Assembly: GCA_045866215.1 (NCBI GenBank)
Contig: AP035880.1
Coordinates: forward strand, 4,836,001 to 4,900,000
Origin: Croceivirga sp009797885
Lineage (GTDB): Bacteria; Bacteroidota; Bacteroidia; Flavobacteriales; Flavobacteriaceae
Length of the DNA: 64,000 bases
Direction of reading: 5' to 3'
The notes under the pieces are model-generated. The model saw nothing but the letters and a program-made list of their open reading frames with translations, ran no database searches and was not told the DNA's origin. Within the stretch, counting starts at the first letter, position 1. The number at the start of each line of letters is the position of its first letter. A program made the position numbers and the translations under genes. Shown here one piece after another: positions 40,559-50,052 of this stretch.

Positions 40559-43096
40559 TTACTCCCAAGTATTGTAACCGTCAACCTCAATTTTGGACAT
40601 CTGAAAAACGGGCTGTCCCTCCGTGGTCATACCCTCCACTGTTATAAGGTATTCCCCGGCCGTATCGCCCGTAAATAGTCTTAAAGATGCCTCATCTTCC
40701 CCGTTCAAAAGAATTTTGGGTTCCCAATGTAGGGTGGTACGGTAGTCGAGATCCTTATGTTCCGGTTTTTCCACGGAATAATCCGGGGAATAGAACTCCC
40801 TTCCCTTGTAAAAGCCCGGGACCTTAACGTTTGTCCACCCTGGGGACTGTTCCACCTCCACGGGAAGATTCAGCGTCCTATCTCCATAAAAGGCGATTAC
40901 ACCATTGGCACCCCTGACCCCGAATAAGGAAGCATCATTATCTTTTAGCACGTCTACGAACAAGACCTCACTGGCCCTCAGGAATTGGATAAAACCTAAA
41001 CTTACCGGTGCTCCGTCAAATAAAAAAAGAGGACTTCCAGAAGAATTTATAGAGCCAGGACCTCTTATCTGTACGGTTTCATTGGGATAGGCCCCTGCAA
41101 CGCTTACCCCAGGAACAAGCCTTAACAGGTCAATGGCGCTTTGATGGGCAAAATCTCGAACAGAATCGACAAAAATCCTGTTGCTCGGTTCGGAATATAG
41201 GGTTGTAATCTCATCAATTTGTTCATCGACCAACTGCTTTAAGCTTTTTTGTTCCCCAATGACCTTTACCTCCTTTAATCGTGTTACCTTGGGATCAAGG
41301 TTAAAATCGATTTCCGGTGCCGTTGCGTTACTTTTCACAATACGGGAGACCCTCTTGAACTTGGCAAAGTCGTCCCTTTTGCTCTTGCTTGTGGCAACGG
41401 AAACCACGGTCTCTCGACTTGGATCGACAAAGATTGTTGACCCCTCTTTGTTGACCATGTTCTCCACAACTGCGGCTATGGTGTCCTGAAAGAAAAAGGG
41501 ACCAAAAGAGAATTTCCCCTTGGCATCCGTGGGTTGGTTTTCCTGGTAAACGCCTTTTTCCGGAAAGGTCAATTGAACCTCAGTGACCATTGGCTGATAC
41601 GCATTGTTGTAAGCGGTGGCCTTTCCGTTGATCATAATGCCCTTTTCCGGTGAAAACCGCGCAACTCTGTCCACGGAATCCAACAAAAATTCCTTCCATG
41701 CAAAGCGTCTCCATCCATGGGTGAGCATTAGGGCATCCAACAATCGTTTTCGATACCCCGAGTCGTCCTCAAAGAAATAGCCTGGATTTTCTATGGTGCC
41801 CCCTACGTCCGAATTCAGTAACAACCAGGTTTTTATATTGGTGGGTGCCTGTTCCGGTGCAAGCGCATGGTTCATTTGAAACACACTCAGGGACAGTTCC
41901 CCCTCCAAACGCTCCTTTTCTCCATTCAGGATTTCCAAATTCACATCAACGGGGCTTCGATAGCCCAGGTTATCCTTGGAAGTGGTGATATTCAGAACGG
42001 CATCGTTATCCGGATTGTCCACAAACACCAAGCGTTCACACAAGGGCTCCCCGTTTCCACTGAAAAGCGTAAAATGGGCCACCCCGTCCGAAAGCCTTTC
42101 CGTACTCAGTTTATAGATATACTCAAATCTTGAGGACGGTCCTTTGATATGGTGCTCAAAAAATACATCCCCCCTGAGATGTCCTACCAGAAATACCCCT
42201 TCCAGACCTTTCTTGGCCGTGGAGGACGCCCGTATGACCAGGTGGTCCCCCTTGTTCTTTACATGAAGGGTATGGCCGTTTTCCAGCGCCACGGGCAATG
42301 CAAACTTTTGCTTCACGCCCTCATGTTCAATTACGGCAAAATATTGTTTCCGTGCCTCCGGAACGAAATTAAACACCCCCAATCCAAATTCATGGCTCTT
42401 AAAATATGAGACTATGGTCCCATCCCCTTCCACGATGTCTCCCTCCTTTGAAATCCCATTACCTTGGGCATCCTTTATTTCAAATCCCAAATAGTTCAGC
42501 AGTCCCCCGACCATGTCCCCTCCCTCGGGGAAAAAACGTGCGGACAACTGTTGTTGATTCGTGTCGATATCATTTTCGGAAATGTCCGAAATGCCATTTT
42601 CGGCCTCTGGGGCTTCGTCCTGTAATTGGGTATTGGAAATAAAGATCGGTTTTTCAAAAAGTACGGGGTCCGACTCGTTCAACATGAATTGCGTGTACGC
42701 CCGCAATCGGTATATCCCTTGATTGGTATAGGGATCTATTTCAATATCACCAGAGGCTCCAATGCCTTCTGAAAAGAGTTTTCTATGGGCCAGGACACTG
42801 TCCTTTTGGTTTAATAGATCCACGTACACAACGCCGCTTTTCCCACTCTTTTTATGGGATACCCCATCCACCAAATAGGTTTTGAACCAAATGGTCTCCC
42901 CATTGGAGTATACATCCTTATCGGTATGTAGATAGACTTTTTCAGGTGCATTCAGGATGGAATAGGTCCTTAGTTTTCCTGAGATATTGTCATGCCGGGA
43001 GTTTTCCCCAAATTGGGCATTCAAAAGGAAACTGAAAAGGAGAAAGGAGAAGGTAAAATAGGCATTTAAGGTAAATCGGGTGTATTGTTTTATCAT
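40559..43096 (-). CDS. Surface MG2-domain protein with TonB-plug-like domain
   Basis: 845 aa from the ATG at 43096, giving a clean signal peptide (FTFSFLLFSFLLNAQ); the longer frame to 43147 adds 17 non-signal residues. Near the N-terminus is a macroglobulin MG2 domain (VYLHTDKDVYSNGETIWFKT, GIYRLRAYTQFML). Central beta-sandwich regions follow, then a plug-like segment (ALDLLRLVPGVSV-type: AIDLLRLVPGVSVAG, VQIRGPGSIN, PLFLFDGAPV, FGVRGANGVIAFYG), as in SusC-like transporters but without the beta-barrel. This architecture is common and uncharacterised in Flavobacteriia; it probably acts at the outer membrane in protein or peptide handling. Confidence 0.8.
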   Translation of the reverse strand: MIKQYTRFTLNAYFTFSFLLFSFLLNAQFGENSRHDNISGKLRTYSILNAPEKVYLHTDKDVYSNGETIWFKTYLVDGVSHKKSGKSGVVYVDLLNQKDSVLAHRKLFSEGIGASGDIEIDPYTNQGIYRLRAYTQFMLNESDPVLFEKPIFISNTQLQDEAPEAENGISDISENDIDTNQQQLSARFFPEGGDMVGGLLNYLGFEIKDAQGNGISKEGDIVEGDGTIVSYFKSHEFGLGVFNFVPEARKQYFAVIEHEGVKQKFALPVALENGHTLHVKNKGDHLVIRASSTAKKGLEGVFLVGHLRGDVFFEHHIKGPSSRFEYIYKLSTERLSDGVAHFTLFSGNGEPLCERLVFVDNPDNDAVLNITTSKDNLGYRSPVDVNLEILNGEKERLEGELSLSVFQMNHALAPEQAPTNIKTWLLLNSDVGGTIENPGYFFEDDSGYRKRLLDALMLTHGWRRFAWKEFLLDSVDRVARFSPEKGIMINGKATAYNNAYQPMVTEVQLTFPEKGVYQENQPTDAKGKFSFGPFFFQDTIAAVVENMVNKEGSTIFVDPSRETVVSVATSKSKRDDFAKFKRVSRIVKSNATAPEIDFNLDPKVTRLKEVKVIGEQKSLKQLVDEQIDEITTLYSEPSNRIFVDSVRDFAHQSAIDLLRLVPGVSVAGAYPNETVQIRGPGSINSSGSPLFLFDGAPVSLGFIQFLRASEVLFVDVLKDNDASLFGVRGANGVIAFYGDRTLNLPVEVEQSPGWTNVKVPGFYKGREFYSPDYSVEKPEHKDLDYRTTLHWEPKILLNGEDEASLRLFTGDTAGEYLITVEGMTTEGQPVFQMSKIEVDGYNTWE

Positions 43097-43147
43097 AGCA
43101 TCTTGTTTGTAGTTAAGATAACCATTGGGAGCCAATACCTTATGCAC

Positions 43148-43266
43148 TTTTACAAAAATTTAAGGAGTTCATGGGAGTTTACTATGGTGTTCCCCTGAAA
43201 AAACCCCAATCTTTTATTGCTATATATACTAATCCCAAAAAACCAAAGTTGTAGTACTATAACGCT
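43148..43266. promoter_or_regulatory. Divergent promoter region
   Basis: A 119-bp (170-bp with the later start) interval between the MG2/plug gene (-) and the secreted 219-aa gene (+). AT-rich blocks such as ttgctatatatactaat near 43218 could serve as a Bacteroidetes -7 element. No operator is recognised. Confidence 0.35.
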
Positions 43267-43926
43267 ATGAATCGGTATACGTATTTGTTCCCCTTACTGT
43301 TGCTCTATGGCACTATGGTGCAGGCGCAGCTCGATGAATTCTCCGTAATGGGCCTTCCCACGGCAACGGCGGCAGAGATTACGGCGATTACGGCGGCCTC
43401 CCAAGGGGCATTGGCCTACGCTTCTGATGAAAACAGGCTTTATCTTTTTGATGGAACCTCCTGGAATGTAATGGTCCGACAGAGTGATCCCAATGTCTAT
43501 TCTGGGTTTTTTATCGTTTCGGCCACGGGCAATGTCACGGTCTCCGGGATACCTTTTCAACCCAGAAATATCACCTTTATCGCCCATGCCAATGTGGAGA
43601 GTATAAATTTAAATTCGGATAACGCTACCCGTAACAACGAAAGTGGTCTGCCCAATTCCTTTGGAACCAGTAATGGTTTTGCACGGGATGACAGTGGTTC
43701 CATAACCCAGCAGAACATTTACATTGGTGGTAGTGGCAACTCCATAAACGATATATCCCGTTTTGCCTCAAGTTCCCACTGTGTGGGTATTCGCTATGGC
43801 AATCAAAACGGGGATAATTTGGGAGAGACCACAGTGGCACTCACCGCCTTTAATTCCGATGGTTTTACCGTAAACGTCGATAGTTTTGCCGATGGTTTGG
43901 TTGTCCTCTTTACGGCTTACAATTAG
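43267..43926 (+). CDS. Secreted beta-rich protein, 219 aa
   Basis: A signal peptide (YLFPLLLLYGTMVQAQ) is followed by a conserved-looking head, GALAYASDENRLYLFDGTSW, a motif frequent at the start of flavobacterial secreted proteins and tail-fibre-like repeats. A beta-rich domain with many Asn/Ser/Gly follows and ends with SFADGLVVLFTAYN. It could be a small jelly-roll or H-type-lectin-like domain, but no residue pattern proves it. It is the only plus-strand gene between 29 and 54 kb and is divergent from the MG2/plug gene. Confidence 0.7.
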   Translation: MNRYTYLFPLLLLYGTMVQAQLDEFSVMGLPTATAAEITAITAASQGALAYASDENRLYLFDGTSWNVMVRQSDPNVYSGFFIVSATGNVTVSGIPFQPRNITFIAHANVESINLNSDNATRNNESGLPNSFGTSNGFARDDSGSITQQNIYIGGSGNSINDISRFASSSHCVGIRYGNQNGDNLGETTVALTAFNSDGFTVNVDSFADGLVVLFTAYN

Positions 43927-43937
43927 ATATCCAGCAT

Positions 43938-44744
43938 TTAGCGGCAAACGGCCTTGTTCCGCGCCAAGGCATATTGCGTATTTCCGATACGCCATCTCCC
44001 CTGTGCCAAATAATTCTTGTTTATGGTGTATACACTTTGGGTGCCATCCGCAAAGTTCAAAACGCCCACCATAGCCCCCTGCCGTCGCTCCAAATGCCAT
44101 GTCCCATAGTTCTTTCCCCGAGTCACACCATGGGCATTTCCACCATACCTGCCTTCCACGCTGAACCCACCATCATAATTCAGGCTAAATCGACCATCGG
44201 CACAAAAATTGACATAGGTTATGGAACTAGCGGTGCTATCGTTAAAAATTGAAGTGCGTTGGTAGAACACCAATTGACTTCCGGCAATGTAATTGAACAA
44301 CTCCTTTTCTTCGCCGGTATAATTCATATTTTTTGAAGTTGGACTATTGGTGGTTTCTTCCGTATTCGTCGCTATTCCCTCGGTAAAATAGGGCGTTAGA
44401 TCCATCGCCTCCAATTCGTGCTGGGTCGATGTTTGATAGAAGGTGTAGTTGACCCCTTCGGATACCAAATTCAGCCCTCCTTGAATAGCTTGTCCGGAAA
44501 AGCTATAATTGCCAACATTCGTAAATACGGTGCCATTTATGGTCGTGGCCGTATTTTCAGCTTTTAACGCATACATTCCTTCAGTGGACACCAACAAACC
44601 GTGCAATTCCGACCCCACGGCTTTTAATTGTAGGCCAACAGCACCATTTGGGGTAATAAATGTTCCGATAAAACTTGAATTCTGGCCATGCAATACACTG
44701 GAAAACAGTGTGCAAATGAAAAACACCTTGGCAGCGCTATTCAC
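43938..44744 (-). CDS. Secreted protein of unknown function, 268 aa
   Basis: An N-terminal signal peptide (VFFICTLFSSVLHGQ) is followed by a repeat-like beta region (GTFITPNGAVGLQLKAVGSEL, GTVFTNVGNYSFSGQAIQGG) and, after a Ser/Thr linker (EETTNSPTSKN), a second domain with SQLVFYQRTSIFN, VNFCADGRFSLNYDGGFS and GTWHLERRQG. This last pattern resembles lipocalin-like or DUF-type proteins in which GTW opens a strand. It overlaps the DUF4251 gene by 8 bp, so the two form an operon. Function unknown. Confidence 0.75.
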   Translation of the reverse strand: MNSAAKVFFICTLFSSVLHGQNSSFIGTFITPNGAVGLQLKAVGSELHGLLVSTEGMYALKAENTATTINGTVFTNVGNYSFSGQAIQGGLNLVSEGVNYTFYQTSTQHELEAMDLTPYFTEGIATNTEETTNSPTSKNMNYTGEEKELFNYIAGSQLVFYQRTSIFNDSTASSITYVNFCADGRFSLNYDGGFSVEGRYGGNAHGVTRGKNYGTWHLERRQGAMVGVLNFADGTQSVYTINKNYLAQGRWRIGNTQYALARNKAVCR

Positions 44745-45306
44745 GGTCGATAGGGTCTTTGATTAATCCTGAATAGGCAATGCTCAAGCGATCGGAGCTA
44801 TTGATGTAAAAGGTCGTGTTCATATTTTGGAATAATATTCCATTGACCGTAAACCCCTCTCCCGTGTCACTCTCAATATCAAAATTGAAATTGTATTGCC
44901 GTTTCTTTTCATCAAATGCTATTTCCAAGTCCCTGGGTACCCCCTTGAACTGGATTCCTGCATCGGTTGGCGGATACTTACGTATAAATTGGCGTTCCCC
45001 ATAGTACGGAAGAATGGCAAAAACACTATCATTCTTAAATTCGATATAACTGGCCGTACCAAAAATATCGATTCTATTGGGGGTACTTCTTCCAAGCGGC
45101 AATAAGCCTGACACTGCAATGGCATTGACAGTTTGGGTGGCTAAAGGGTTGGCCCATTGTGCTTCCAGACGGAACGCATGAGAATCCACCATTTCTTGAA
45201 GTTTCGCCAGTTGTTCTGGGGAAGTTGTAGCTTTTTTGCTGGCACATGCAATCGAGAGCAGTGCCAAAACCACTGCAATCAGTAATACGTTGTTCTTTGT
45301 TTTCAT
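44737..45306 (-). CDS. DUF4251-family lipoprotein
   Basis: About 189 aa from the ATG at 45306 (MKTKNNVLLIAVVLALLSIA with lipobox Cys); the frame opens at 45345 but the extra 13 residues precede the signal peptide. The mature protein has the DUF4251 pattern: FRLEAQWANPL near the N-terminus, IDIFGTASYIEFKNDSVFAI, LPYYGER, and NTTFYINSSDRLSIAYSGLI at the C-terminus. It is anchored in the periplasmic membrane face. The family is common in Bacteroidota and uncharacterised. It is co-transcribed with the downstream 268-aa gene. Confidence 0.8.
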   Translation of the reverse strand: MKTKNNVLLIAVVLALLSIACASKKATTSPEQLAKLQEMVDSHAFRLEAQWANPLATQTVNAIAVSGLLPLGRSTPNRIDIFGTASYIEFKNDSVFAILPYYGERQFIRKYPPTDAGIQFKGVPRDLEIAFDEKKRQYNFNFDIESDTGEGFTVNGILFQNMNTTFYINSSDRLSIAYSGLIKDPIDRE

Positions 45307-45487
45307 CTGTTTAAATTTTATGGGTCTTTCAACGGTCAGATGCAATTCTCTTTTGCTATTTTGGTCGGTATCAAGAATTGTTATGACTCATTTCATAGTA
45401 CGTTACTTTTTCTAAAGTAATCCCTCAAATAGTTTGCCACAAATAACAATTAGGGAATACTATTTATGGACCAGTGAACTGTCAGTT

Positions 45488-47128
45488 TCATTGTGTGACG
45501 TATCCCGGCCCTTTTACAAACCGTCCTGGGGTCGCTCCCGTATGTTGCCCATCCTTTATAACCTGCCCCCCATTTACAAATACATGGACTACGCCTTCAG
45601 CATATTGATGTGGATCGGTAAATGTGGCTTTATCAGTGACCTTTTCCGGGTCAAACACCACAATGTCGGCATAATTGCCAACGCCTAATCGTCCCCGTTT
45701 TTGAAGTTTGAGGTTGTCCGCAGGTAATGACGTTAGTTTTCTGATGCCTTCTTCAAGGGAAATCACCCCTTCATCACGGGCGAATTTTCCCAATACCCTG
45801 ATGAAGGATCCGTAGGCACGTGGATGCGTGCTTTGCTTGATAAAGACGCCCTCATTGGTATAGGACCCCGCATCGGAACAAAAACTGACCCAGGGAAGCG
45901 CCACTTTTTTTGCAATGTTTTCTTCGGACATCGAAAAATAGACCACCTGGACACGACTTTGATCTTTTACCAATAGATCCACCAAAGCTTCGGCCGGGTC
46001 CATCCCCCACTCTTCCGCTACTTCGGTTAGGTATTTTCCAATGTACTTGCGCATGTCCTCAGATCGGAACCCTACCAAAAGAATAGTTTCCGGAGCATTT
46101 CGAAACTCCATTTCCGCAATTGCCCTCTGTCGGTTTTTTGAATCGGCCAAGCGCTCCAACATGGCAGCGATCCCCTCTTCCCTAGCCCAGTCCGGTAACT
46201 GTACATGAAGTCCGGTAGAGCTTGCGTTATAGGTATAGATATCGGCAGTAATGGGCAAGCCAGCCGTTCGGGCGGAATCTATTTTGGCAATGGCCCTATC
46301 CAACTTGCCCCAGTTGGGTTTGGAGGAGGCCTTTAGATGGTATACCTCCGAACGGATATCGGCCTCCTTGGAAATCTGGATCAGCTCGTCCAGACTTTCC
46401 AAAAGTCGGTCTCCCTCATTACGGATATGGGAAATATACAGGCCATCATAGGTAGCGACTACTTTTGAAAGTTCCACCAATTCCTGGGTACTCGCATACA
46501 TACTGGGGGCATAGAGCAACGCACTGGAGATGCCCATTGCCCCTTCCTCCATGGCCTGTTTCGTCAATTTCTTCATTTCTTCCAGTTCCCCAGGGGTGGC
46601 CGGTCTGTTTTCAAAACCGATGACATGGGTCCTGAGTGTCCCATTGCCCACAAAAGAAGCTACGTTTGTGGAAACCCCTTTATCTTCCAAATGCTGCAGG
46701 TATTCCCCCAGGGTGGTCCATGGAATATCAAATGTTATATCCCCCTGACCCTTTAACATGTTTTCCTTCATTTTCTCATTTAGGGGCCCCATGGAGCGTC
46801 CCTCCCCCATTACCTCCAAAGTGACCCCCTGTCGGATGTCACTCTGCGATCGTCCGTCCTCCAATAAGGCCACATTGGCCCAACTGAGCATGTTGATGAA
46901 GCCCGGGGAAGTGGCCAAACCGTTTAGGGCAACGGTTTCCTTTCCCTTTAGGGAATTGGGCTCCCCAATAAAGGCAATGGTATCTGCATTGATTCCAATA
47001 TCCCCTGGATAGGGCGCTTCTCCCCCACCGTCATAGAGCAGGCCGTTTTGTAGTACCAAATCGTATTCCTGGGGAGGGGTACACGCAAAAATCAAAAAAA
47101 GGAGGCAGCAAAGGGAGAGGTATTTCAT
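45488..47128 (-). CDS. D-aminoacylase-type amidohydrolase lacking the first metal-site motif (lipoprotein)
   Basis: About 546 aa from the ATG at 47128 (MKYLSLCCLLFLIFAC, lipobox). An amidohydrolase-3 fold of the N-acyl-D-amino-acid deacylase group: LVLQNGLLYDGGGEAPYPGD at the N-terminal beta-sandwich, LYISHIRNEGDRLLE (His), EVYHLKAS (His), WVSFCSDAGSY (Asp), and RGRLGVGNYADIVVFDP at the C-terminus. The usual GFIDxHxH is replaced by GFINMLSWAN, so the HxH pair is missing; this is a known-looking variant subgroup rather than a sequencing slip because the flanks are intact. Its metal content and activity may differ. Located in the cell envelope. The gene follows the LytTR operon. Confidence 0.8.
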   Translation of the reverse strand: MKYLSLCCLLFLIFACTPPQEYDLVLQNGLLYDGGGEAPYPGDIGINADTIAFIGEPNSLKGKETVALNGLATSPGFINMLSWANVALLEDGRSQSDIRQGVTLEVMGEGRSMGPLNEKMKENMLKGQGDITFDIPWTTLGEYLQHLEDKGVSTNVASFVGNGTLRTHVIGFENRPATPGELEEMKKLTKQAMEEGAMGISSALLYAPSMYASTQELVELSKVVATYDGLYISHIRNEGDRLLESLDELIQISKEADIRSEVYHLKASSKPNWGKLDRAIAKIDSARTAGLPITADIYTYNASSTGLHVQLPDWAREEGIAAMLERLADSKNRQRAIAEMEFRNAPETILLVGFRSEDMRKYIGKYLTEVAEEWGMDPAEALVDLLVKDQSRVQVVYFSMSEENIAKKVALPWVSFCSDAGSYTNEGVFIKQSTHPRAYGSFIRVLGKFARDEGVISLEEGIRKLTSLPADNLKLQKRGRLGVGNYADIVVFDPEKVTDKATFTDPHQYAEGVVHVFVNGGQVIKDGQHTGATPGRFVKGPGYVTQ

Positions 47129-47178
47129 ATGCTCAGGTTTTATCCCTAAGATACTACTATTCAATCAAAAAAGCGAAG

Positions 47179-47937
47179 TCAAACCCCTTCAAACCAAAGC
47201 TTAAAATCCGCTACTTTTTCCCTGCTCACCACAATTTCCTTATGGATATCCTTTTTAAGGCTAAGTTTTAACCTTCTATTGGAGTAGACGACGACGTCAT
47301 TAATGGCCTCAAGGGCCACCATAAAACTACGATTCACCCTAAAAAACTTTTTTGGATCAAGGAGTTCCTTTAGGGACTCGATCGTATATTCCACGGGATA
47401 TTCCTTTCCTTCGGAAGTGATGAGGCAAACATCCCTGCCTTCAGCATAAAAGGCCAGGATATCCTGGGTCAAAACAGACCGCAAATGATTGCCCACCCGC
47501 ACCAAAAAACGGTCCTTATAGACTTTGGAGGCCAATTTTTCCATTACGGGAGCCATTTCCGAAGTGTTGGAAAACTGCTGTTGTAGGGACTTTAATTTTT
47601 TTAGGGATTTTGACAAATCCGTAAATGTTATGGGTTTCAACAGATAATCAATACTGTTCACTTTAAAGGCGTCTATGGCAAACTCATCAAAAGCCGTGGT
47701 AAAGATTACGGGTTTGCGCACCGGTACGGTCCCAAACAGCTCAAAACTCAATCCGTCCGTTAATTGTACGTCCATAAAATAGAGATCGACCATGGCATTG
47801 TTCTGTTGTATCCATGGAATGGCCATTTCCAAGGAATCCAAAACGGTCAATATCTCAATGGAGGCATCACATTTGGTCAAATAGCGCTTTAGCTTTTCGG
47901 CCGCCAATGGTTCGTCTTCAAGTATGGCTACTTTCAT
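47179..47937 (-). CDS. LytTR-family response regulator
   Basis: 252 aa. A receiver domain (VAILEDEP, phospho-Asp in YFMDVQL about residue 54, FTTA, LLKP) is followed by a LytTR DNA-binding domain (about 150-250: RFLVRVGNHLRSV, DVCLITSEGKEY, KFFRVNRSFMVAL). It acts as a transcription factor switched on by phosphorylation. The start overlaps the upstream kinase-like gene by 20 bp, placing it last in a three-gene unit with two LytS-type proteins. Confidence 0.92.
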   Translation of the reverse strand: MKVAILEDEPLAAEKLKRYLTKCDASIEILTVLDSLEMAIPWIQQNNAMVDLYFMDVQLTDGLSFELFGTVPVRKPVIFTTAFDEFAIDAFKVNSIDYLLKPITFTDLSKSLKKLKSLQQQFSNTSEMAPVMEKLASKVYKDRFLVRVGNHLRSVLTQDILAFYAEGRDVCLITSEGKEYPVEYTIESLKELLDPKKFFRVNRSFMVALEAINDVVVYSNRRLKLSLKKDIHKEIVVSREKVADFKLWFEGV

Positions 47938-48952
47938 TATAGGTCAGTTTTGGTAGTTTTATGATTTTAAATGGCCCTTCTTCCCTAATCTGAATGGGCA
48001 TATCCGTATAGAATCGATAACTATGTGAAATATCCTTTAAGGTATCCATGGACAGGGATTCCTCCAATTTTTCCTCATGTTCATACCGTACCTCCAGGGA
48101 TTCCTTATTTTCCACGATATCAATGACCAATGCTTTCCTGGCGGAAACGATGGTCGTCCGGATAATGGATTCCATTACTTTTAAAAGGCTGGTCGGTAGG
48201 ACGGTAAAATCCGTATCACTTACTTTTCCAAGTTGTACCTTTCGGTACGGAAGATGGTCAAAAAGTTGGGACAGTGCCTTTACAATGGTCAGTTCTTCCC
48301 GTAAGGGAACCATTTCCCGTTTTCTTTTGGATAATATATAGCGATATACCGTGGAAAAATGATCGGTCAACTCCTCCGCTTTGGCTGGATTTTCTTTCAT
48401 TACTACCAGCATGGCCTCCAAACTTTCAAAAAGCAGTTTGGGATTGATACCATTGCGGTAACTGGCAAAGTCATGTTCAATGGCCTGCTTTGCACGAAGT
48501 TCCTTTTCAATTTTTTGGGTGTTTTTCCGAAATAGGAAGTAGTGTCCCAAATACAGTACCACGTAGAGTAAGGTAATGAAGGAAAAAATGCTGTTGAACA
48601 CAAATAACTCCCTAAAATTTGGGGTATACTGCAATATATATTTGAAGTAAAGGTACATGGACAGGTACACCAGGCCTATCGTCAATAGGATGGAAACGCC
48701 TATTTGCAACAATACTTTGAAAAGGAAGGATTTTGGTCGTTGCAGCCGTTCAAATACCAAAAGCGATAAACGGGAAAACTCCTGGGTGAGGTAAGCCAAT
48801 CCTATGCATACATACAATTCCTGGCTTAAAAAGTCCTCCTGAATGTAAAGCACTGCATTATTGATCAATAGCATAAGCAAATACACCAGCGTACCACTAA
48901 AAAGTGGACTGAGCAATCGAAACCAGGGATGGTGCACAAATAACCTATTCAT
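47918..48952 (-). CDS. LytS-type sensor protein lacking the phospho-accepting His (pseudokinase)
   Basis: 344 aa. Four hydrophobic TM segments in the first 140 residues, then a His_kinase-like domain. The conserved (Q)INPHFLFN reads GINPKLLFE (about 165-174), so the His is replaced by Lys. The C-terminal ATPase region is also weak, with no clear N-box Asn or GxGxGL. It therefore cannot autophosphorylate in the usual way and may modulate the intact kinase encoded immediately upstream, with whose stop it overlaps by 8 bp. Confidence 0.85.
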   Translation of the reverse strand: MNRLFVHHPWFRLLSPLFSGTLVYLLMLLINNAVLYIQEDFLSQELYVCIGLAYLTQEFSRLSLLVFERLQRPKSFLFKVLLQIGVSILLTIGLVYLSMYLYFKYILQYTPNFRELFVFNSIFSFITLLYVVLYLGHYFLFRKNTQKIEKELRAKQAIEHDFASYRNGINPKLLFESLEAMLVVMKENPAKAEELTDHFSTVYRYILSKRKREMVPLREELTIVKALSQLFDHLPYRKVQLGKVSDTDFTVLPTSLLKVMESIIRTTIVSARKALVIDIVENKESLEVRYEHEEKLEESLSMDTLKDISHSYRFYTDMPIQIREEGPFKIIKLPKLTYNESSHT

Positions 48953-49988
48953 TCTTTAACAAAGGTAAATTGACCGTGAAATGGGTGTTGTCCTCAATTT
49001 TTATCTTAGCGTTGGACAATATTCCATAGCGGCCGGTAATATTTTTCAATCCAATTCCCGTGGAGGGGGTGCTTTGTCGTTTCCTGATTTTGGTATTGGT
49101 AATGCTTATAAAGTCCTCATTGCCCGTAATGGTTACCTTAATGGGATTGGCTTTGGTTACCGTATTATGCTTTACGGCATTTTCCACTAATATTTGAAGG
49201 GTCAATGGCGGAATCTTGCTCTGTAAATGATTCGCGTCCAAACCCACTTGTAACCTAAAACCATCCCCGAACCTGGTCCTGAGCAGGAAAGCATAGGACT
49301 CTACAAAAGCCAATTCTTCCCTTACACTAATCAACGAAGTACTATGATTGTCCAGGGTATATCGATAGGATTTGGCCATGGAACGGATAAAGGTTTCGGC
49401 CTTTTCGGTATGGTCATGGAACAATACGGAAAGGGAGTTGATGCAATTAAAAAGAAAATGAGGGCTTAATTGGGATTTTAGGGCTGCCAATTGCAATTCG
49501 GCCTGCCTTCTTTCGGTACGCAACTCCAAAAATTGGGCCGTGGTATATTGGTCATAGGAGTAGAACGCAAAATAGGCGATGTTGTAAATAACGGCCCCAC
49601 AGAACAGAAGAATACCCAGTTCCAAACGGGTCTCCAGGTCCATGGAGTTCAAAAAGGACCTCTCCATGGCGAGATATCCATACAGGCCAACACAGATGAA
49701 GACGATGCCATAGGTACTTACCATATTCCAAAGAATTCCGAGTAAAAGTCGAATCCCCGTATTCTTTTTCCATGCCAGTAACCTATTTAAGGGCCTATTG
49801 GAGAAAAATACCAAATAGGTAACCAAAACACCTAAAACCCCACTTAATATGAGTTGTACGGGGCGCTGCGATTGTTCAAAGTTGACAAAACCAAAGGTCA
49901 GGGCGCCCAATACAAAGCCAATACCAAAAAGGCTCAGGTGTTTTTTCATGGTTGGTTGATATAGCAATCCGATTAAGTGCCGCTTCAT
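48945..49988 (-). CDS. LytS-type sensor histidine kinase
   Basis: 347 aa. An N-terminal membrane domain with four TM helices, then the His_kinase domain with QLSPHFLFNCINSL (phospho-His about 174) and an HATPase with LQILVENAVKHNTV (N box) and GIGLKNITGRYG (G2). It phosphorylates a LytTR-type regulator, presumably the one encoded two genes downstream. The ATG at 49988 leaves a 13-residue head; an internal ATG at 49949 is an alternative start. First gene of the trio. Confidence 0.88.
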   Translation of the reverse strand: MKRHLIGLLYQPTMKKHLSLFGIGFVLGALTFGFVNFEQSQRPVQLILSGVLGVLVTYLVFFSNRPLNRLLAWKKNTGIRLLLGILWNMVSTYGIVFICVGLYGYLAMERSFLNSMDLETRLELGILLFCGAVIYNIAYFAFYSYDQYTTAQFLELRTERRQAELQLAALKSQLSPHFLFNCINSLSVLFHDHTEKAETFIRSMAKSYRYTLDNHSTSLISVREELAFVESYAFLLRTRFGDGFRLQVGLDANHLQSKIPPLTLQILVENAVKHNTVTKANPIKVTITGNEDFISITNTKIRKRQSTPSTGIGLKNITGRYGILSNAKIKIEDNTHFTVNLPLLKNE

Positions 49989-50052
49989 GCCACCAAATTA
50001 GACAATAAAAGGTTTGTCCGCTTGGTTTGGGCAGTGTATAAAATGATTAGGT

